Source: Torreya grandis (lineage: Eukaryota > Streptophyta > Pinopsida > Cupressales > Taxaceae). Taken from it: a stretch of DNA of 64,000 bases. This document shows positions 22,413 through 36,599 of the stretch, one piece after another. Below the pieces are notes generated by a model. The model saw only the letters and a list, made by a program, of their open reading frames with translations. It was not told where the DNA came from and searched no databases. The DNA lies in NCBI GenBank assembly GCA_037957365.1, contig JARHVA010004255.1, positions 248,001 to 312,000 of the forward strand, in the 5' to 3' direction. Position numbers and translations under genes: made by a program. Each line of letters opens with the position of its first letter. The first letter of the stretch is position 1.

Positions 22413-23996
22413 TACTGGTCTTTTAATTTTTATTCATGAGTGTTTTTTAGAACTTTCTTAGAGAAATCTCATACTTTTTTAGCCTTCTAACTTAATGTTG
22501 CAGGTGTTTTTATGTTGAATAAATTAATTTTTATAAATCTTTCATATTTAAGTGACTATATATTTTTATTCATATATTATTATGCTCTAAAATATAATGG
22601 GTTTTTTTCATTTTATAGTTGAGATCAATCTATCAAAAATTGATGAAAACTTATATCATGATTTGAGAGAAATCCTCAAAACCGTGATTGTGTTTTTTGA
22701 AAAATTGAGTTTTTTAAAATTATTTTAAAAAAATCTCTCTTCTAGTTTAAATCCTTTACATTTGAGATTCTAGTTTTTTATTAAGAGCTCTCTGCATAAG
22801 AGATCATCACCCTTATTCAAAAGATATTGGATGTTTTTTTTTTTTTTTGCAGGGAAGTAAATGCTACATTTGTGTTATTTCTATATTAAATCATTTGGCA
22901 TTCTTCTTACACCTAATTTTATCTAGATCATTGCATTCTTCATTTATTAATATGTTGTAGTTTTATTTGGTCAAGCATATATTTATCCTAGTGATTGGTG
23001 TTTTCTACCATTAAGATAAAATTAATATGCCTTCTTTCCTTCAAAGAATCATATGCTATTAGTTTATGAAGCTTAATAGGCATTTTTAAAGTGGTGCCCT
23101 CATCAATTTATTTCTCAACTCGTTCCTCTTGGTGTTTTGAACAAGGTTCACATTGGTTTATTCCTTTTTTTTCTCACCTTAGTGTAACATTCATTTATTT
23201 AATTCAAGTTTTTTTAAAATAAAAAATTTATTTAACACAAAAAAAGAATGACCAAAACTATTTTTTAATGTATTTTATGCACAATTGTAAGTTCCTTTTT
23301 GCCTTGCATGTCTGTGTTTCATTTAGTTTTTTAATTTAGTAGAATAATGATTTATATAACAATTATCTATTGATATCTAACTTTTTTGAGCATTTCATTT
23401 CTTCTTATCTAAGTTCAGCATAACTATTTCATTATGTGGGCTCTTCGAAGTGTCATGACTTTATTGTTTGTTTTCAAGATAACTTCCTTTTTACTGCAAA
23501 CTTGATTCTTTGCATGCAATAACCAGGTCATAATTACCTTCTATATGTTGGACAATAGTAAGTATTTTTTTCTATTTTTTTTGAATCTGGGCTCAACTTG
23601 ATATTTAACACATATCTTTATTTAATCCACCTTTGTTTCCTATTTGAGTAGTGTATAGCCTTTCTTTTAGTTAATGCATTCCTTTTTTTATTTCTTGAAC
23701 ATTATTCTTTCTTTGCTACTATGCATCTCAACTATTTTGGTAAATAGTTTTTTCTATTTTGCTTACCTTAAAATAAATTTGGTATGTATAGCAAAAATAA
23801 AAAAGTCACATCATGGATTATGTTTGTTTTTTTTTAAATTCTTTGACAACTTTTCCATTCACCAAAAAAAATAAAAAAAACTTTGACAAGTGGCACCTTT
23901 AAGTTTGCCTTCCTATTTGGAAATATTCCTTAAAGTATAGTTGCTTTTGCTATACCATTAGTTTGTTTTATATATGAAAATTCTTTAAAATGGAAA

Positions 23997-24032
<36 letters not shown>

Positions 24033-24368
24033 TAAAAGCATTTCATAAAAAGTGGTGGTATTACTTTTTTCATGATAATTGTCTTTTTGCACAAAAAAAA
24101 AAGGCTTCATCTTTTCATTGGGTAGATATAAGCTTAATCTTTCAAGACTTAATTCTATTTTGAATTTAATATGGAATAAGTTATAAAAAGATAATAATAT
24201 AAATTATCAAAAAAATAATCATCAACTTAAATTAATTTTGTTCTTTGATTCATCTTTCTATATATTTTTTTCTTTATTGGTGTGAACTTATAAGTTAATT
24301 TGATATACACTTTGTGGCACCCAAGTTCCTTTTCTTAGCAATATTAGAATTTTTTTTAATCTTAAAAT
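22413..24368. other. copia-2 leader region, no recognised gene
   Basis: About 2 kb of T-rich sequence between PBS and gag, much longer than normal for copia. It includes T runs, notably 23999-24029 (31 T), and a T-run ending in TTTGCAGG near 22850 that looks like a splice acceptor. No domain is seen. Part of it may be a later insertion. Confidence 0.4.
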
Positions 24369-24991
24369 TTGTGGAATGGATTTCAAACTCACCATTTTTT
24401 AGCATTAAAACATGCTTTGTATCAGATCAATTTAAAAAATGATGAGATTATTAATCTCAAACATCAAATTATTTGTCAAAATGAGACTATAAGTGCTTTA
24501 CAAACCTCTTTTCTTGAGAAAATACACACCATGCAATCTTTTATTGACATATTAACTACTAAATTTGCATCTTTCACACATTTAATCATGGTTAACCTTA
24601 TTTTGTTTTTGAAACACCTAAAACACCTATGCACATGTCTTTTACTAACCCTGGTTTAAAAATAAAGGACTCTATGGGTTATGTGGGTGGTGGGCTTGGT
24701 AACTGTGAAATAGGTATTCTTTAACCTCTTTTGCCTAAATTTAATTCAAAACCTAAAGGTATTGGCTATAATGCTTCACATGATTATAATGAAAATTTAA
24801 CATCTTATTGTCATCCGCATCAAAGGACTTATAATACAACTTCTAATTCACACTCTTTGGTTAAAAAATATAAACCTTGTGCACATTGTGGAAAAAATGA
24901 GCATCATATCTATAGATATTAGAAATTGCATTCATGAAAATCTTGTGGTGAATCTACACATGATACTTCGCATTGTTGGAAAATAACTAAA
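24369..24991 (+). pseudogene. copia-2 gag remnant
   Basis: 24369-24659 encodes a helical, coiled-coil-like stretch (LKNDEIINLKHQIICQNET). The second part, 24731-24922 and on, has KPCAHCGKNEHHIYRY, a CX2CX4HX4C zinc knuckle whose last Cys is Tyr. After stops comes CGESTHDTSHCW, a second knuckle missing its first Cys. The pair is typical of copia Gag. A frame break and several stops make it non-functional. The 560 bases to the PPT show no pol motif. Confidence 0.6.
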
Positions 24992-25561
24992 TCCTACCTC
25001 TAAGGTTAAAACTATTTAGATTCATAAATAAAATGAATCTTCTAAATAATTTGATATATCTTCTTGCAATAATTCCTCTAACGCTTCAGGTAAAATATCT
25101 TTTACAAGTGACACATATTGTTTGTATCCATTTTGATTAAAATCAATCTTTTAGGCATTCTTTGATTTTTTTTGTAAAGTTTTCTGTAAATCTTTTATGA
25201 TTAACTTCTTTTCATGTAGATTATCTCACTTTATGATGGAAGTTATCTTTGCTCAAATTTTCCTAGTTATATATCTACTTTTCTTATGTTATGTATGTAG
25301 ATTACATTTTGATGGCATAATCATTACTTAAATTTAAAAATTGGTGTTATCTTGCTTGTTTATTAGGTTTGTGGATCATTACTCCTTTTTTGGGGTCTTT
25401 ATTCCATGGTAGATTAACCACCTTGTCTGAAAAGGATTCTTGGAGATTCTTGGTGATCACACTTTCTTCCTTGTGACTTTTGGTGGCACCTTTTCTTCTT
25501 TATTATTTTAATATATTTTATAATTCCTCTTGAAATAAGTTTATATTAAGGGAGAGTATTA

Positions 25562-26377
25562 TGAAATTTTTATCACTCTGGAGTGAATCTTGATTAAAGA
25601 TTTGTAAAACACACCCTCACTCTAGCTAATATAATTAGAACTTATCAGAGTGTGGTTGACTCTATACTAAGAAGAACCTTTAGCGAGGATTGGTTCCCTT
25701 AATATTTATATATAAAAAATGATTATTGTTGATTTTAGATGAAAAGGGGAAGGTTAAACTGAAGGAGAATCCTAATTAAAGGGGTGATGCACTTGAATTT
25801 TTTATATCCTCTTAAAACTATTGAAACTAATGCAAAAATATGAACTAGTAAAATTCATATATTTATCTTAAGCACAAATATTTCAGATGAAGGATTGAAA
25901 GAATTTTGGATTATAATATTCCTTTTACCTCTTTAAATGACCTATATAAAGTGAGATAGAAATCAACAAGTGAGGAAGGGACATACCAAAATGAGATATA
26001 GTCTCACTTATATGCTGATACACAATCAATTGAACTCTATTTTATTTTAAAACTCATATGCAAAATAAAAATCTCCTTTATCTATGTATGGTCCAAATTA
26101 CAATTTATGCTTCAGCTCTAAGAATAATGAAAAATAGCCTCAAAAATCCAATATATAAGTCTAAAATATAACCTAATCCAATGTGGAATTGAAAAAATGG
26201 GAAGGATTAGTCCTAGTTGACTAACTCAAGACTAATCCTTTTATAATATTTAAAACAAGTCTTCAATAATCTTCTAAGTATCCAAAACATGTAAAATATT
26301 CACCTTGGCATAGAAGAGAGATGGTGGGCCCATGTTTGACAAGTCAAATATCATGCATGATGTTTTATATATATATG

Positions 26378-26416
<39 letters not shown>

Positions 26417-26430
26417 GTATATATATATAC

Positions 26431-26462
<32 letters not shown>

Positions 26463-26482
26463 GTATATATGTATATATATAT

Positions 26483-26568
<86 letters not shown>

Positions 26569-26621
26569 GTATGTATATATATATATGTATGTATATATAT
26601 ATATATGTATATATATCTATG

Positions 26622-26703
<82 letters not shown>

Positions 26704-29700
26704 TATGCTTTAACTCCATTTGATTCTAAGTTAGAATTGTTTGAAATGTTTGGATGACAAGTTAACCAAGAATAGATGCATGACTTGTCAACTAGTCAAC
26801 TAAAGTGCAAGACTAGTCAAATCTAAATAGCCTTCACTTGCATGAAAATGGACCTTAAATAATTAAATGTGCATTAATATTGATGATAATATCAAAAATA
26901 TGGTCTTAAACTCCTTGAATATCTATCCAATGTCAAACTCAAACTTGACAAGTTAATCAATTAAACCATTTAGACTATAAAGGCCTAAAGGCTAATCTAT
27001 GCTCCTAGTCACCATTAAACATGCAATAACAATACATGAAACTTGAAAAAACAATGAATAAGACTTGGAACAACTTTATTCATCATCAAATATGTGATTT
27101 TTGTGAGAAAACCTTCACCATTCAGTTAACAGGGTTGACTAGGCCTCTTTTGCTACACTTTTTAGCAGACTGGCCATTTTGATTAAGCTATTAGGGACAC
27201 TTTTGGGATTATTTATTACCAAATTAATATTTTATGATGAATAAAAAGTCTTAGTTTTTTATCTCCATTTATTATACTCCATTTAACTAACATGTACTTC
27301 ATTTTACATGCTTTTTTCCACAAAAATCATGATTTATACCATCATTTATACATCTCCATGTATAAAATTGGAATATCTGGAATCCTCTCTACTTTTAATT
27401 GATATTTTAAAAGTTTTTAGGTTTCTTAATGATTATTTAATGTCAAGAACATCCACTTTTCTCAAAACTAGATTTTTAGGGGTTTAAGAGGGTTTTAAAG
27501 CTAAATCTTCAAACTTGTGATTCATGAAGTACAAACCTCTAAATCCCAAACCATTTATATTTATATGTATCAAATTTACCCCCCTAACATTTTTGAATAT
27601 ATTGGGTTACCATACATAATATATGAAAATTTACCATGTAAATGAAATTTGTCTGTGGGGAATTGACTACATTTTGGGCTACCTATGCTCTTAGCCATTG
27701 TTCATAAATCAAAACCCTTTAACATATCTCAATTATTTAATAACTATAATTAAATATGGGTCCTCAAAACATACTAAGATAATTTGTCCAAAATCCACAC
27801 GTGGTGAATAATATGAGCATCTGAATAGGTGGTTTGGATGGGTACCTAGAACTGTAAGAAGTGAAACACTTCACCAAAATTAAAATAGTTCCTTTATATA
27901 TTCAAAAATACTGAAAAAATAATTATGGTACTATAACATGCTATCAAAAAACTCTAAAATTCCTTTTTCTTTTAAATTTAAAAAATGCCTTTTTGACCTA
28001 TGTGCCTTTTTACTTGCAAAAATCTTGTATGAGCATGGTTTACATAAAATTTGGAGATTTTACACTCTTTAATGGTAGTATTATGATGTAAAAACATTAT
28101 CCCATGCTTTTAAATCTCTTACCTTGGCTTAGAAACCTCTGTGTCATTCCAGAATGAAACATGTTCCAATGGTGACATCAAATGAATATGTTGAGGTTTG
28201 AGACCAAAAAAAGAGTATCCCCACTCATAAAATGGAAATGAAACTTGGATATAATTTTATTCAACTCATTATGACCTTGTGTATAAAATTTTAGGTCAAA
28301 ATTCCACTTGTAGCTCCTAGAATCATAAATTTTCCCTCTGTTTTGACCTCTGTACATAAACTATTTGCATTTTTTACTAAGTTTTGGATTTTTGGAGGTG
28401 ATTTCATGATATTATATGTTTTAAAATGTAAAAAAAATATTTATATGGCTAAATATTCCTTTCAAAAAAATTTAAAACTCCTCTACCCCTATTTCAAACA
28501 TGTCAAGACCCTTCTACAAGGCATTTAGGCTTCAAAATGACTATGTTTTATTGTTATAGGTAGGCATTATCTACTTACAAAAAATATTTAGAGTTCAATA
28601 CATATTAAATTTGTGTTTTCATACTATCTATAGCAAATTATTTCCCTCCATACACTCAACTATGGTAATTTGACTAATTTCAAGGTTTTTAAGCTTTTAA
28701 ATTAGGTATATTCCATATAATGGCTTATAATTTCTCTTCCTTGAGTTTTAATTTCATTATATATTTAACCAATTTATTGGAGATGAAAAATGGCTATTTT
28801 AATTTCCCTAGAAACCCCATAAGCCACCTAGATTTAAATGACTTTAAATGGCACTTTGAAAGATCTTGAAAGGTATTTGACTATCTAGCCTATGTCATCA
28901 GGGTTATACACAGTATTTGAGGGTTTAAGTGATTGTAGATTGTTTTTTTTTTAGGTTTTATCTTATCCTTTAACTTTCCACTTCATCATTGTATTATCAA
29001 CAATTAGTCCCTCATGACCTTCAAAAGGGAAGACATATGACTATGTTTGACCTTATCCTTCTCATATCATGTATGGTTGTAGCCTACTATTTTACACTTT
29101 TTGACCTTGGTTTTCACATGCTTGAGTCCATTCTCCTTATCTCCATGTCCATTTAATTCTAAATTCTTCTTATTAACCTTTAATTATTTCATACAAACTT
29201 TCACAGCCTAATCCTTGCCTTCAAACCTCCACACTATCTTGGAAAAGAGCCTATTTAGAAGGCTATAAGTATGTGTTGAGGTGGATGTATTTAAATAAAG
29301 TACTTAAAAAACCATTATCAATAAGAAATATATTCATAAAACATTTAATTTTCATGAAAACATGAATCACTCCCATTCACAAAAAAACCTCATAAGTATT
29401 GTCCTTGGAGAAACTTTTGGTTTGACTATAGACCTTTCATAAACCATGGTTGTAGGTGAATGTTTTATGTAACCATTGATTGAGACTTGCTTATGTTTAG
29501 GAGATCATGGATGTATATTAACAAGATATCTCTTTCATTTCAACATCATTTTGAGAAGAAACCTCACTACAGGCCTCACCTCCTTAAAACTCTAGAAACT
29601 TGAAAATAGGCCTATTACTTATGACTATTGACATAGATGCAGGCTGTAGCATGATCTTAAAAGGTCTTGATTGAGTTATTATGTGTTTTATGATTCATAA

Positions 29701-32700
29701 TACTATAAAACAACCTACTCATCATTAATTTACTATGAAACATTCATCACTGACAAGAGCACCACCTTCACTTGTTTGGAAACCTTGATTGTTGATGACA
29801 ACCCACTTTAAAGATAACTTGTTTGAAAACCCTTACTTTAAAAAGGCATGGTTTTAGGTTTTAATTCCAAGGGAGAAATATAATTACTTATCAATCAAAA
29901 TCTTAATGCCTACTAAGATTCTTAAAATACTAATGGAGACCTTCAACACGCTACAAAACCTATAAAAATAGTCTCCTCCTTTCTCATGCCTTGACTATGA
30001 TATGACCCTAGGCTGAGGCATGTATGGCTATAGAGTTCTTAGAGATTTTAATAGGGGTAAGAATAGTTATAAACCCTATTTCAATGTCAAAATATTCAAA
30101 ACAACTCTTAAAGATCTCATGTAATGTTCTAAACCCTCAATGCCTTCACAAGAATTAGGCTTCAATATTGAATGTACCTTAGCCCCTAAGGTTGGCTGTA
30201 GGTGCTTTAAGTGTCACTAGGAAAATTTAAGACCTCATATGTTTTCTATGGTTTTCATTAATTTAATGATAGTCATCCTCAGTTTAAAACCACCTTAAAA
30301 TCATTTACCTTCAAGACATCTCCTCAAAACTTGGCTAACCCCTTGACTATCATTGATTGTAACCTATTTTTATGACTATTGGTCTTGTCCATATAGTCCT
30401 CTAGGTTACATTTAGGTGGGTGTATTTTGATATTTATAATTAAAAATTTAATTATACCAAATTCATTTCAAACTATTTATTGAAGTAACTTGGTAGTGTT
30501 TCATGTTCTTTTAGCATACCACCTCAATAGGTCTCTCTTTTCCTTAAAGAACCATCTTCTTTGAGATCATACAGGCCTATAAGATGCTTTTAGAATTGTA
30601 TAGGTGTTTATAGCTTTGTTATTATATTTTGAACTCAAATATTACCTCATATTTATTTCAATCCTTATGATATTACTAATCTCAATGCTCATGTCTCTTG
30701 GTGGACAAAACTAGCCTTTTGTGCTTTGAATAGTCCATCTTAATTAGCAAGTAGGCCTTCCTTGGAAAGTCACATGCCTACAGGGAATTATTATAGTCAT
30801 AGTGAGTATCTTACTCCTACTATTTTCTCCAAAAGTTTTTTATCACTACATTTATCTATTCATGTACTTAGTTAAATGTAGGGATCTTCAAGATGGATGA
30901 TTTATCGTTTGCTCAGCTGTATGTTACCTTTCATGATGTCACCCTATATGGACAAAAACATGAAGGTGACCTTAAAGAAGGTCCAAAATTAAATTTTATC
31001 TTTCTCTTAATTTTTGTATTATCATGAAAATGTACCTTCCATAGACTATGATGAAGGCCTTATTTATTTAAATAATCATATCACCTTCATGATCACACTT
31101 GGACTATGTCATCATCTACTATAGGTGCATTTTCCATGACTGTATGTGTGCTATCAAGAGGCCTACATATCCTCATTTTCATTATTTTTGTTGATCTAGG
31201 TCAACCATTATCTCTTTGAGATGAGAAAGGTGATAGAGATGAGTTGGAGGGTGATATGACATGAATGTATAATAGGATCATGATGAAGGGTTAAAAAAAG
31301 CTTGAAGACAATGGGAAATCAGTGTATATGGCAGTGAGATAAGATGGATGAGATGGAGGTGGGAAAAGATGATGAAGAAGCATAATAAAGGTTTTATGGA
31401 GGGTGATATGAAAACACAAACCAATGATGATCACATCATATGACCTTGAAATCCATTGGAGAATAAAATGGGTGAAAACATGAAACCTAGTTTTCTAAAA
31501 AAACCTTAAAATTTTGTATAGAAACCTTAATTTATGCTAAACTAGGCCTCTTTGAGACATATGAAAGCATGGATATGGAATTCATATACATGGAACTTTA
31601 ATAATATCTAAGAATTATAAATTTAAACCATGAAATGTTGATGAAAACCCTAACAATCACAAAAATTTGACAATTTGAGGTTGCCTTCTTTTTCTTGGAT
31701 TGTATAATTTACCCTTACAAGCATGCCATATGTAGATTTGGATTGGCTAAGTTTATGACCTTTTTTTTTAGCTTTAATTTATTTAATAAAACTTTAAGGA
31801 TACCATGTAAAGCTATAAAAAGTCCTCAATAATCTATAAGAAGTTGAATTTATCTAAAACTCTACCCAGGTGAGGAGAAATTAGAAAAAAATAGTTGCCT
31901 TTTTGGTTGCAAGGCAGTAGAATTTGACCTATCTTTAACTATATGGTTCATTCTCCTATATAATATAATTAATAAATAAATTACACCATTAATAACCCCT
32001 AGTATTCTAGTTCCTTTACTCCAAATTAGAGAGTTGTACCCTTCTCCAATAGGTTATACCATTACAAAATAAATAACAAAAGAAGGATGGTTTAGGGCCT
32101 ATATGGCCATTAAAAGCCAATAAAATTATGATAAATATTTTTGGTAACTTTCAAATTATAAACCTTACCTTGGATATATGGATTCCATATAAATTTTGTA
32201 CCATTGCTTGCAAAATGGGTGAAAAGAAAGCTCTTTTTTTGCCTTTTAAAGAAAGATTTTAAAATCCACCACTTGAAATGGAAGATTATAGAAGAATTAA
32301 GTGGTATAACATGAAAAATTATACTTTTAACCCTTTTCCATGTTTTAAACTTGCAAATTTGGCATGTGTGGGGTAAAAGATTGCCCTTTTTGGCTTAAAT
32401 GGCATATTAAATGACCTTTTTAAAGTTTGAAACTTTAGAATTAAGAAATTTTCACTTTTTTGAACATATTAAAATATTTTTTGAGATAATTAAATGACTT
32501 TTTAAACCATTTTTTATGATTTTTACCCCATTTTTTTGACATTTCTGACCAAAACTACATTTTTAGACCATAAATGACTAGTTTTACCAAATATAAAGGG
32601 GCAAGGGCTGAATTTTTCAAAGTTTAAAATGACAAGGGTATAAATTTGGCCTTGATAGGCCAAATTACTAACAATTTTGGAAAATTTTAGGGGTTGACTA

Positions 32701-32900
32701 GCCTACTGGTCAAAATAACTCAAAAACTCTAGCAAGGATAGACCATGACAAACACTAAAATTTGGAAATCTTGTAGACCAAGACATAATAGGAGAAATTG
32801 AAACTAACAACAAACATGTGCACACGTGTAATTATAGGAAAGTAAAACAAAAACTAAAATGGGAAAGAACAACTATTGAAAACTTGTGTGAAAAATCACT
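25562..32900 (-). repeat. Giant gypsy 3' LTR / post-pol block (left copy)
   Basis: About 7.3 kb that matches, in order, the middle copy at 39057-44584, 54416-55445 and 60236 to about 62150. Anchors: CACCCTCACTCTAG at 25613 and 39106; GGTGGGCCCATG at 26323 and 39790; CTCATGTCTC at 30688 and 43861. The outer end begins TGAAATTTTTATC after TATTA. The inner end against pol cannot be fixed, because no copy with a foreign upstream flank is in the window. The LTR proper could therefore be shorter, with a post-pol spacer. No coding sequence is seen in it. Confidence 0.75.
26366..26707. repeat. 340-bp TA/TG microsatellite
   Basis: Nearly pure (TA)n with scattered TG/CA steps. The middle LTR copy has about 20 ordinary bases at the same place (39830-39850), so the array expanded after the copies formed. 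Long open frames across it, rich in Tyr and Ile, are artefacts of the repeat. Confidence 0.95.
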
Positions 32901-33289
32901 TAAAATAATGAAATTATGACTGTGTATAAAGGAGTGACTCTTTTAATAGCAATATTTAAGAAACATCTCATTCATAGGAATGGGAATATCTTCTCCACTC
33001 AATTTGGATAATTTAAAATCAATTTTATTCTTACAATTAGTGATAATATAAGATCCACTCCAAAGGCTATCAAATTTGAAGTGCTTACCTAACTTTGCAC
33101 ACTCTTCATCCCATTTGAGTACTATGTCTCCTTGCTAAAATGTATTTAATGAAGCTCTCTTATCAAATGTCTTCTTTAATTGATGATAATTTTACCACAT
33201 GTTGTGCATAGAATCATTTTTTATGTCCTTTAATTCTCTTAGTTCATTCATTATAGCTTATATTATATCACTTTCCAAAAGCTCTAACT

Positions 33290-34050
33290 GGTTTGTGCAA
33301 GCTCCAAAGCTGGAAGCTCTAATGAGATAGGGAACCTTGCTTCTCTTCCATAAAATAAGAGATAAGGTGAATGACTATTGTCCTTATTGAATTTTATCCT
33401 ATCAGCCCATAAAGTAGTCTTCAATTTTGTATGCCAAGATCTCTAATTATCTTCCATTGTTCTTTTGATGATCCAAATCAAGTTCTTGTTAGTGGACTCA
33501 ACTAGTCCATTACCATGTGGATAGTAATTTGATGAATATGTTAAATAAATACCATTTTAAATAGCCCAATAAAATACATTTTAAATTTTGAATGCAAAAT
33601 CATTATTCAATATTATAGTAAAAGGATCTCCAAAATGAGGGACTATATTCTCATAGAATTCAAGCACAGACTTCTCATTTGCCTCCTTCAAAGGCACTAC
33701 TTCAACCCACCTGGTGAAATAGTTTGTAACTATCAATACCCACTTATGACTAGAAATATATGGAGGATTAATCATGAAAATGAAGTCTAAACCCCATTGC
33801 TTGAAAGGTTGCTCAACCTAAATTGGCTTTAGTGGCATAACAAGTAGTTTTTTTTCTTACAAACATTGCACACTTTGTACATTTTATAACCCATGAATGT
33901 GAATTTATAAATAAATTGGGACAAAAATAACCATATCTAATGATTTTTTATCTATATTCTTGGCTGAAAAATGACCTTTAGAAGGACTATCATGAAATTG
34001 CTTAAAAAGCTTGTCAAATTGACTAGTTTCAACACACCTTAAAATCATAC
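33290..34050 (-). pseudogene. Giant gypsy copy 1 integrase (broken)
   Basis: The zinc head remnant HDSPSKGHFSAKNID lies near 34000. The core at 33775-33581 reads HKWVLIVTNYFTRWVEVVPL, with the first catalytic Asp changed to Asn, and TIILNNDFAF, with the second Asp also changed. The third motif is better kept: NYYPHGNGLVESTNKNLI near 33500, with its Glu. The tail reads SHSPYLLFYGREARFPISLE. At least two stops occur. The protein would join cDNA to target DNA; with two of three catalytic residues lost it is dead. Confidence 0.8.
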
Positions 34051-34329
34051 CTAAAATGTTTTTTTATGAAAAACACTCCATAAGTAATAATGTATAATAA
34101 TAATTATATCATGAATTGTATTATTTATGATTCATTAAAACCCCTATGACACACTCCAGTTTGAAGAAATCTAGAAATGTTTTATGTCTAACATGTAGGA
34201 TGTGTATTTTTAATTTCATGCTGATTGTCTCAAATTATCAAAATTGTTTATTTTTATTATTTTACATCTTATTCAATATTTTCACATAATATTTTTCCTC
34301 AAATAATTTTTTTAAACTTGAATTAAATG

Positions 34330-35597
34330 CCATATTCCATACATTTAGCGACCCATCTATCTCTTTTTTCACTGAAGTCTTTGTTGAGAATGAAGTCCTT
34401 CACACTTGGATGAGCTACCATTAGTATAATATTATTATTTGAAACGAAATGCCTAATTTTTTTCAAACCTATTATAATATATATTTCATGTTTTATACAA
34501 AATAATATCTCTCTTCATAACCATATAAATCTCTAATAAATAAATCAATGGGATATTCCAAACCTTCATCATTCTATTGCATAAGCATGACTGAAATAGT
34601 ACTAGAAGTAAAGAAAGCATACAAGAAGAAATCCTTATTAAAATCTGGATTGAGAAAATTAGGATCTTGGCTGATTTCTTCCTTGATAGATTCAAAAATA
34701 CTTTTCCCTTCTTTACTCCAAGTGAACTCTTAGTGTTTCTTTAGCATTTGATTAAGTGGATTTACTAGTTCTACAAAACTAAGAATGAATCTTCTAATAA
34801 AGATTATCTTACTTAAGAAGTTCTGTAATACTTTATTATGTTTATGAAATGATAGATCAAGGATTACCTTTGTCCTTTCTAGATCAATGTAAATACCATA
34901 TTTGGACACCACATACCCAAGAAGTCTCCCCTCATGCACTAAAAAAATGTGTTTATTTGGATTCAATGAGACTCCAAATTATCTACATCTATTAAAAATA
35001 ATTCTCAAGTATGTTAGATGATCATTAGGATTCTTTGAAAATACTACAATATCATCAATATATACTGAATCTATTTCTCTCAAAAAATCATGAGAAGTAA
35101 CATTAATTGCCCATTGGAAGGTATATCCAACATTGGAGAGACCAAAAGGCATTTTCTTGTAAGCAAAAGCACCCCATTTGGTGGTGAAAGTTGTTTTATA
35201 TTGATCTTGATCTCTCACCAATATATGGTCATAGCTTGAGTACCCATCTAATAAAGAGAACCTCTATGAACTTGCTACTCTTTGTAAAATTTGATCCATG
35301 AAAGGAAGTGGATAATGGTCTTTCAATGATGCTCTATTCAAATGTATGAAATCTACACATAACCTTATCTCTCCATTCTTATTTCTTACTAGTATGAGAT
35401 TTGATACCCATGTTGAATGCTTTATAAGAAAAATAATACCTAATTCAATCAGATTTGTAAGCTCCTTCCTCAAGATAATTTCAACCTTGAGGTTGATAGG
35501 CCTTTGCTTTTATCTTATCGATTTTCCATCATGTTCAAGCTCAATAGTGTGTTGTGCCAATTTGGGGTCAAAACCTTTCAAATCATGGTATTCCTAA
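34330..35597 (-). pseudogene. Giant gypsy copy 1 reverse transcriptase and RNase H (broken)
   Basis: The RT starts near 35597 with GFDPKLAQHTIELEHDG. It continues with LIELGIIFLIKHSTWVSNLI and VRNKNGEIRLCVDFIHLN (35473-35264), KTTFTTKWGAFAYKKMPFGL (35221-34979) and the catalytic box YIDDIVVFSK, intact. The connection follows at 34966-34730 (GRLLGYVVSKYGIYID). RNase H is shifted and partly lost: FTWSKEGKSIFESIKEEI, then DLYGYEERYYF near 34500. Breaks lie at about 35264, 34979 and 34730. Confidence 0.82.
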
Positions 35598-36319
35598 TAA
35601 AATTCATCCATAAAATCCTTACATAATGAAATGAAATCTATTCTCTTAGAATTAGTGTTCACTTTACCCAACTTGAGTTGCCTACCTTCAACTATGCTAA
35701 TTGGCTCATAGTGCTCTTCATTGGAAGAAATACTCACCTTGTCTTTCCTTCACTGATAATATTCATTAAAAATGCTTTCTATAGTAACCAAACATTTTTA
35801 CATCTTATTTCATTTCAATTTCACAATCATATTTTCATTTTGATCCTATAATTTATCATGATTTCTAAGGCAAAACTATGCCTTATTTTGTATAAAATAT
35901 GCTATTTGTTTGTCAGAGTCAAAAAGTTTCCAAGTTACATCATTATTTGGGATTGAAGGCCTATATACAACCTTGATTTGGGTCTGATTTTTATTTTCTG
36001 CCTGATCTATAATATCATACTGTACTCATATGATAGGAAGTTTATCTACATGCTAATTTGCTCCTCTAAGAATGGAGTGAATGTCAAATGCAAGGAAATA
36101 TTCCATTAGATCCAAACTATATGTTTTTAGGACATCAAAAGAGGATTATTTTCTTAAATTAAGTCTCTAAATTTTTGGACTACTAACTCACTATCACCTT
36201 TCACCTACAAGTGTTTAATATCTCTTTTTTTTATCCCAGTAGAGATGATAAATAAGAGCTTCAAATTCTATAGTATTGGAAGTACAACTAAACTAAAATC
36301 TAATAGAATAATAATAACT

Positions 36320-36550
36320 TTAATTTTTTGGTGAAAACAACATTACACTAGCCCCACTTTTGTTCTTTTTTTTGGATCCATCAAAGAACAAATTCCAAAT
36401 TCCTTCTTGATCATGCACTAAGCTAGTGAGACTAGGCAATAAATCACCTTCTTTATGCATATAGTAGAATCTAAAACCAAGATCTTCAATACTTTTATAT
36501 GGGTCATGTCCATTATTTTCAATAACCCACTCATCTAGGAGAATATCCAA
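36320..36550 (-). pseudogene. Giant gypsy copy 1 extra RNase H domain
   Basis: Open for 76 codons. WNLFFDGSKKKNKSGASVML gives the first catalytic Asp in the DGS context of type I RNase H. Past the stop, a CTSNTIEFEALI-like segment near 36280 supplies the Glu motif. It lies between protease and RT, as in gypsy-1 and gypsy-2. It would help remove RNA from RNA-DNA hybrids. The rest of the domain is decayed. Confidence 0.7.
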
Positions 36551-36599
36551 TATACCCTCAAGAGGCTTAGAAGGATTTTATGCAATGATGTTAGCATCT

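Larger units (their letters stand above)
21841..25561 (+). mobile_element. copia-2: gag-only copia-like element, 3' LTR cut off
   Basis: A 560-bp 5' LTR with a TATA box, a PBS at 22401, a decayed gag near 24369-24991, and a PPT-like GGGAGAG at 25550-25556 followed by TATTA, the first bases of the LTR. There the giant gypsy begins, so the rest of the 3' LTR should lie beyond the window. No protease, RT or integrase is recognisable in the 3.1-kb interior. Confidence 0.6.

Noticed and set aside
26321..26757. Overlapping long open frames rich in Tyr and Ile on both strands
   Set aside because: They are translations of the TA/TG microsatellite; the repeat simply contains few stop codons.
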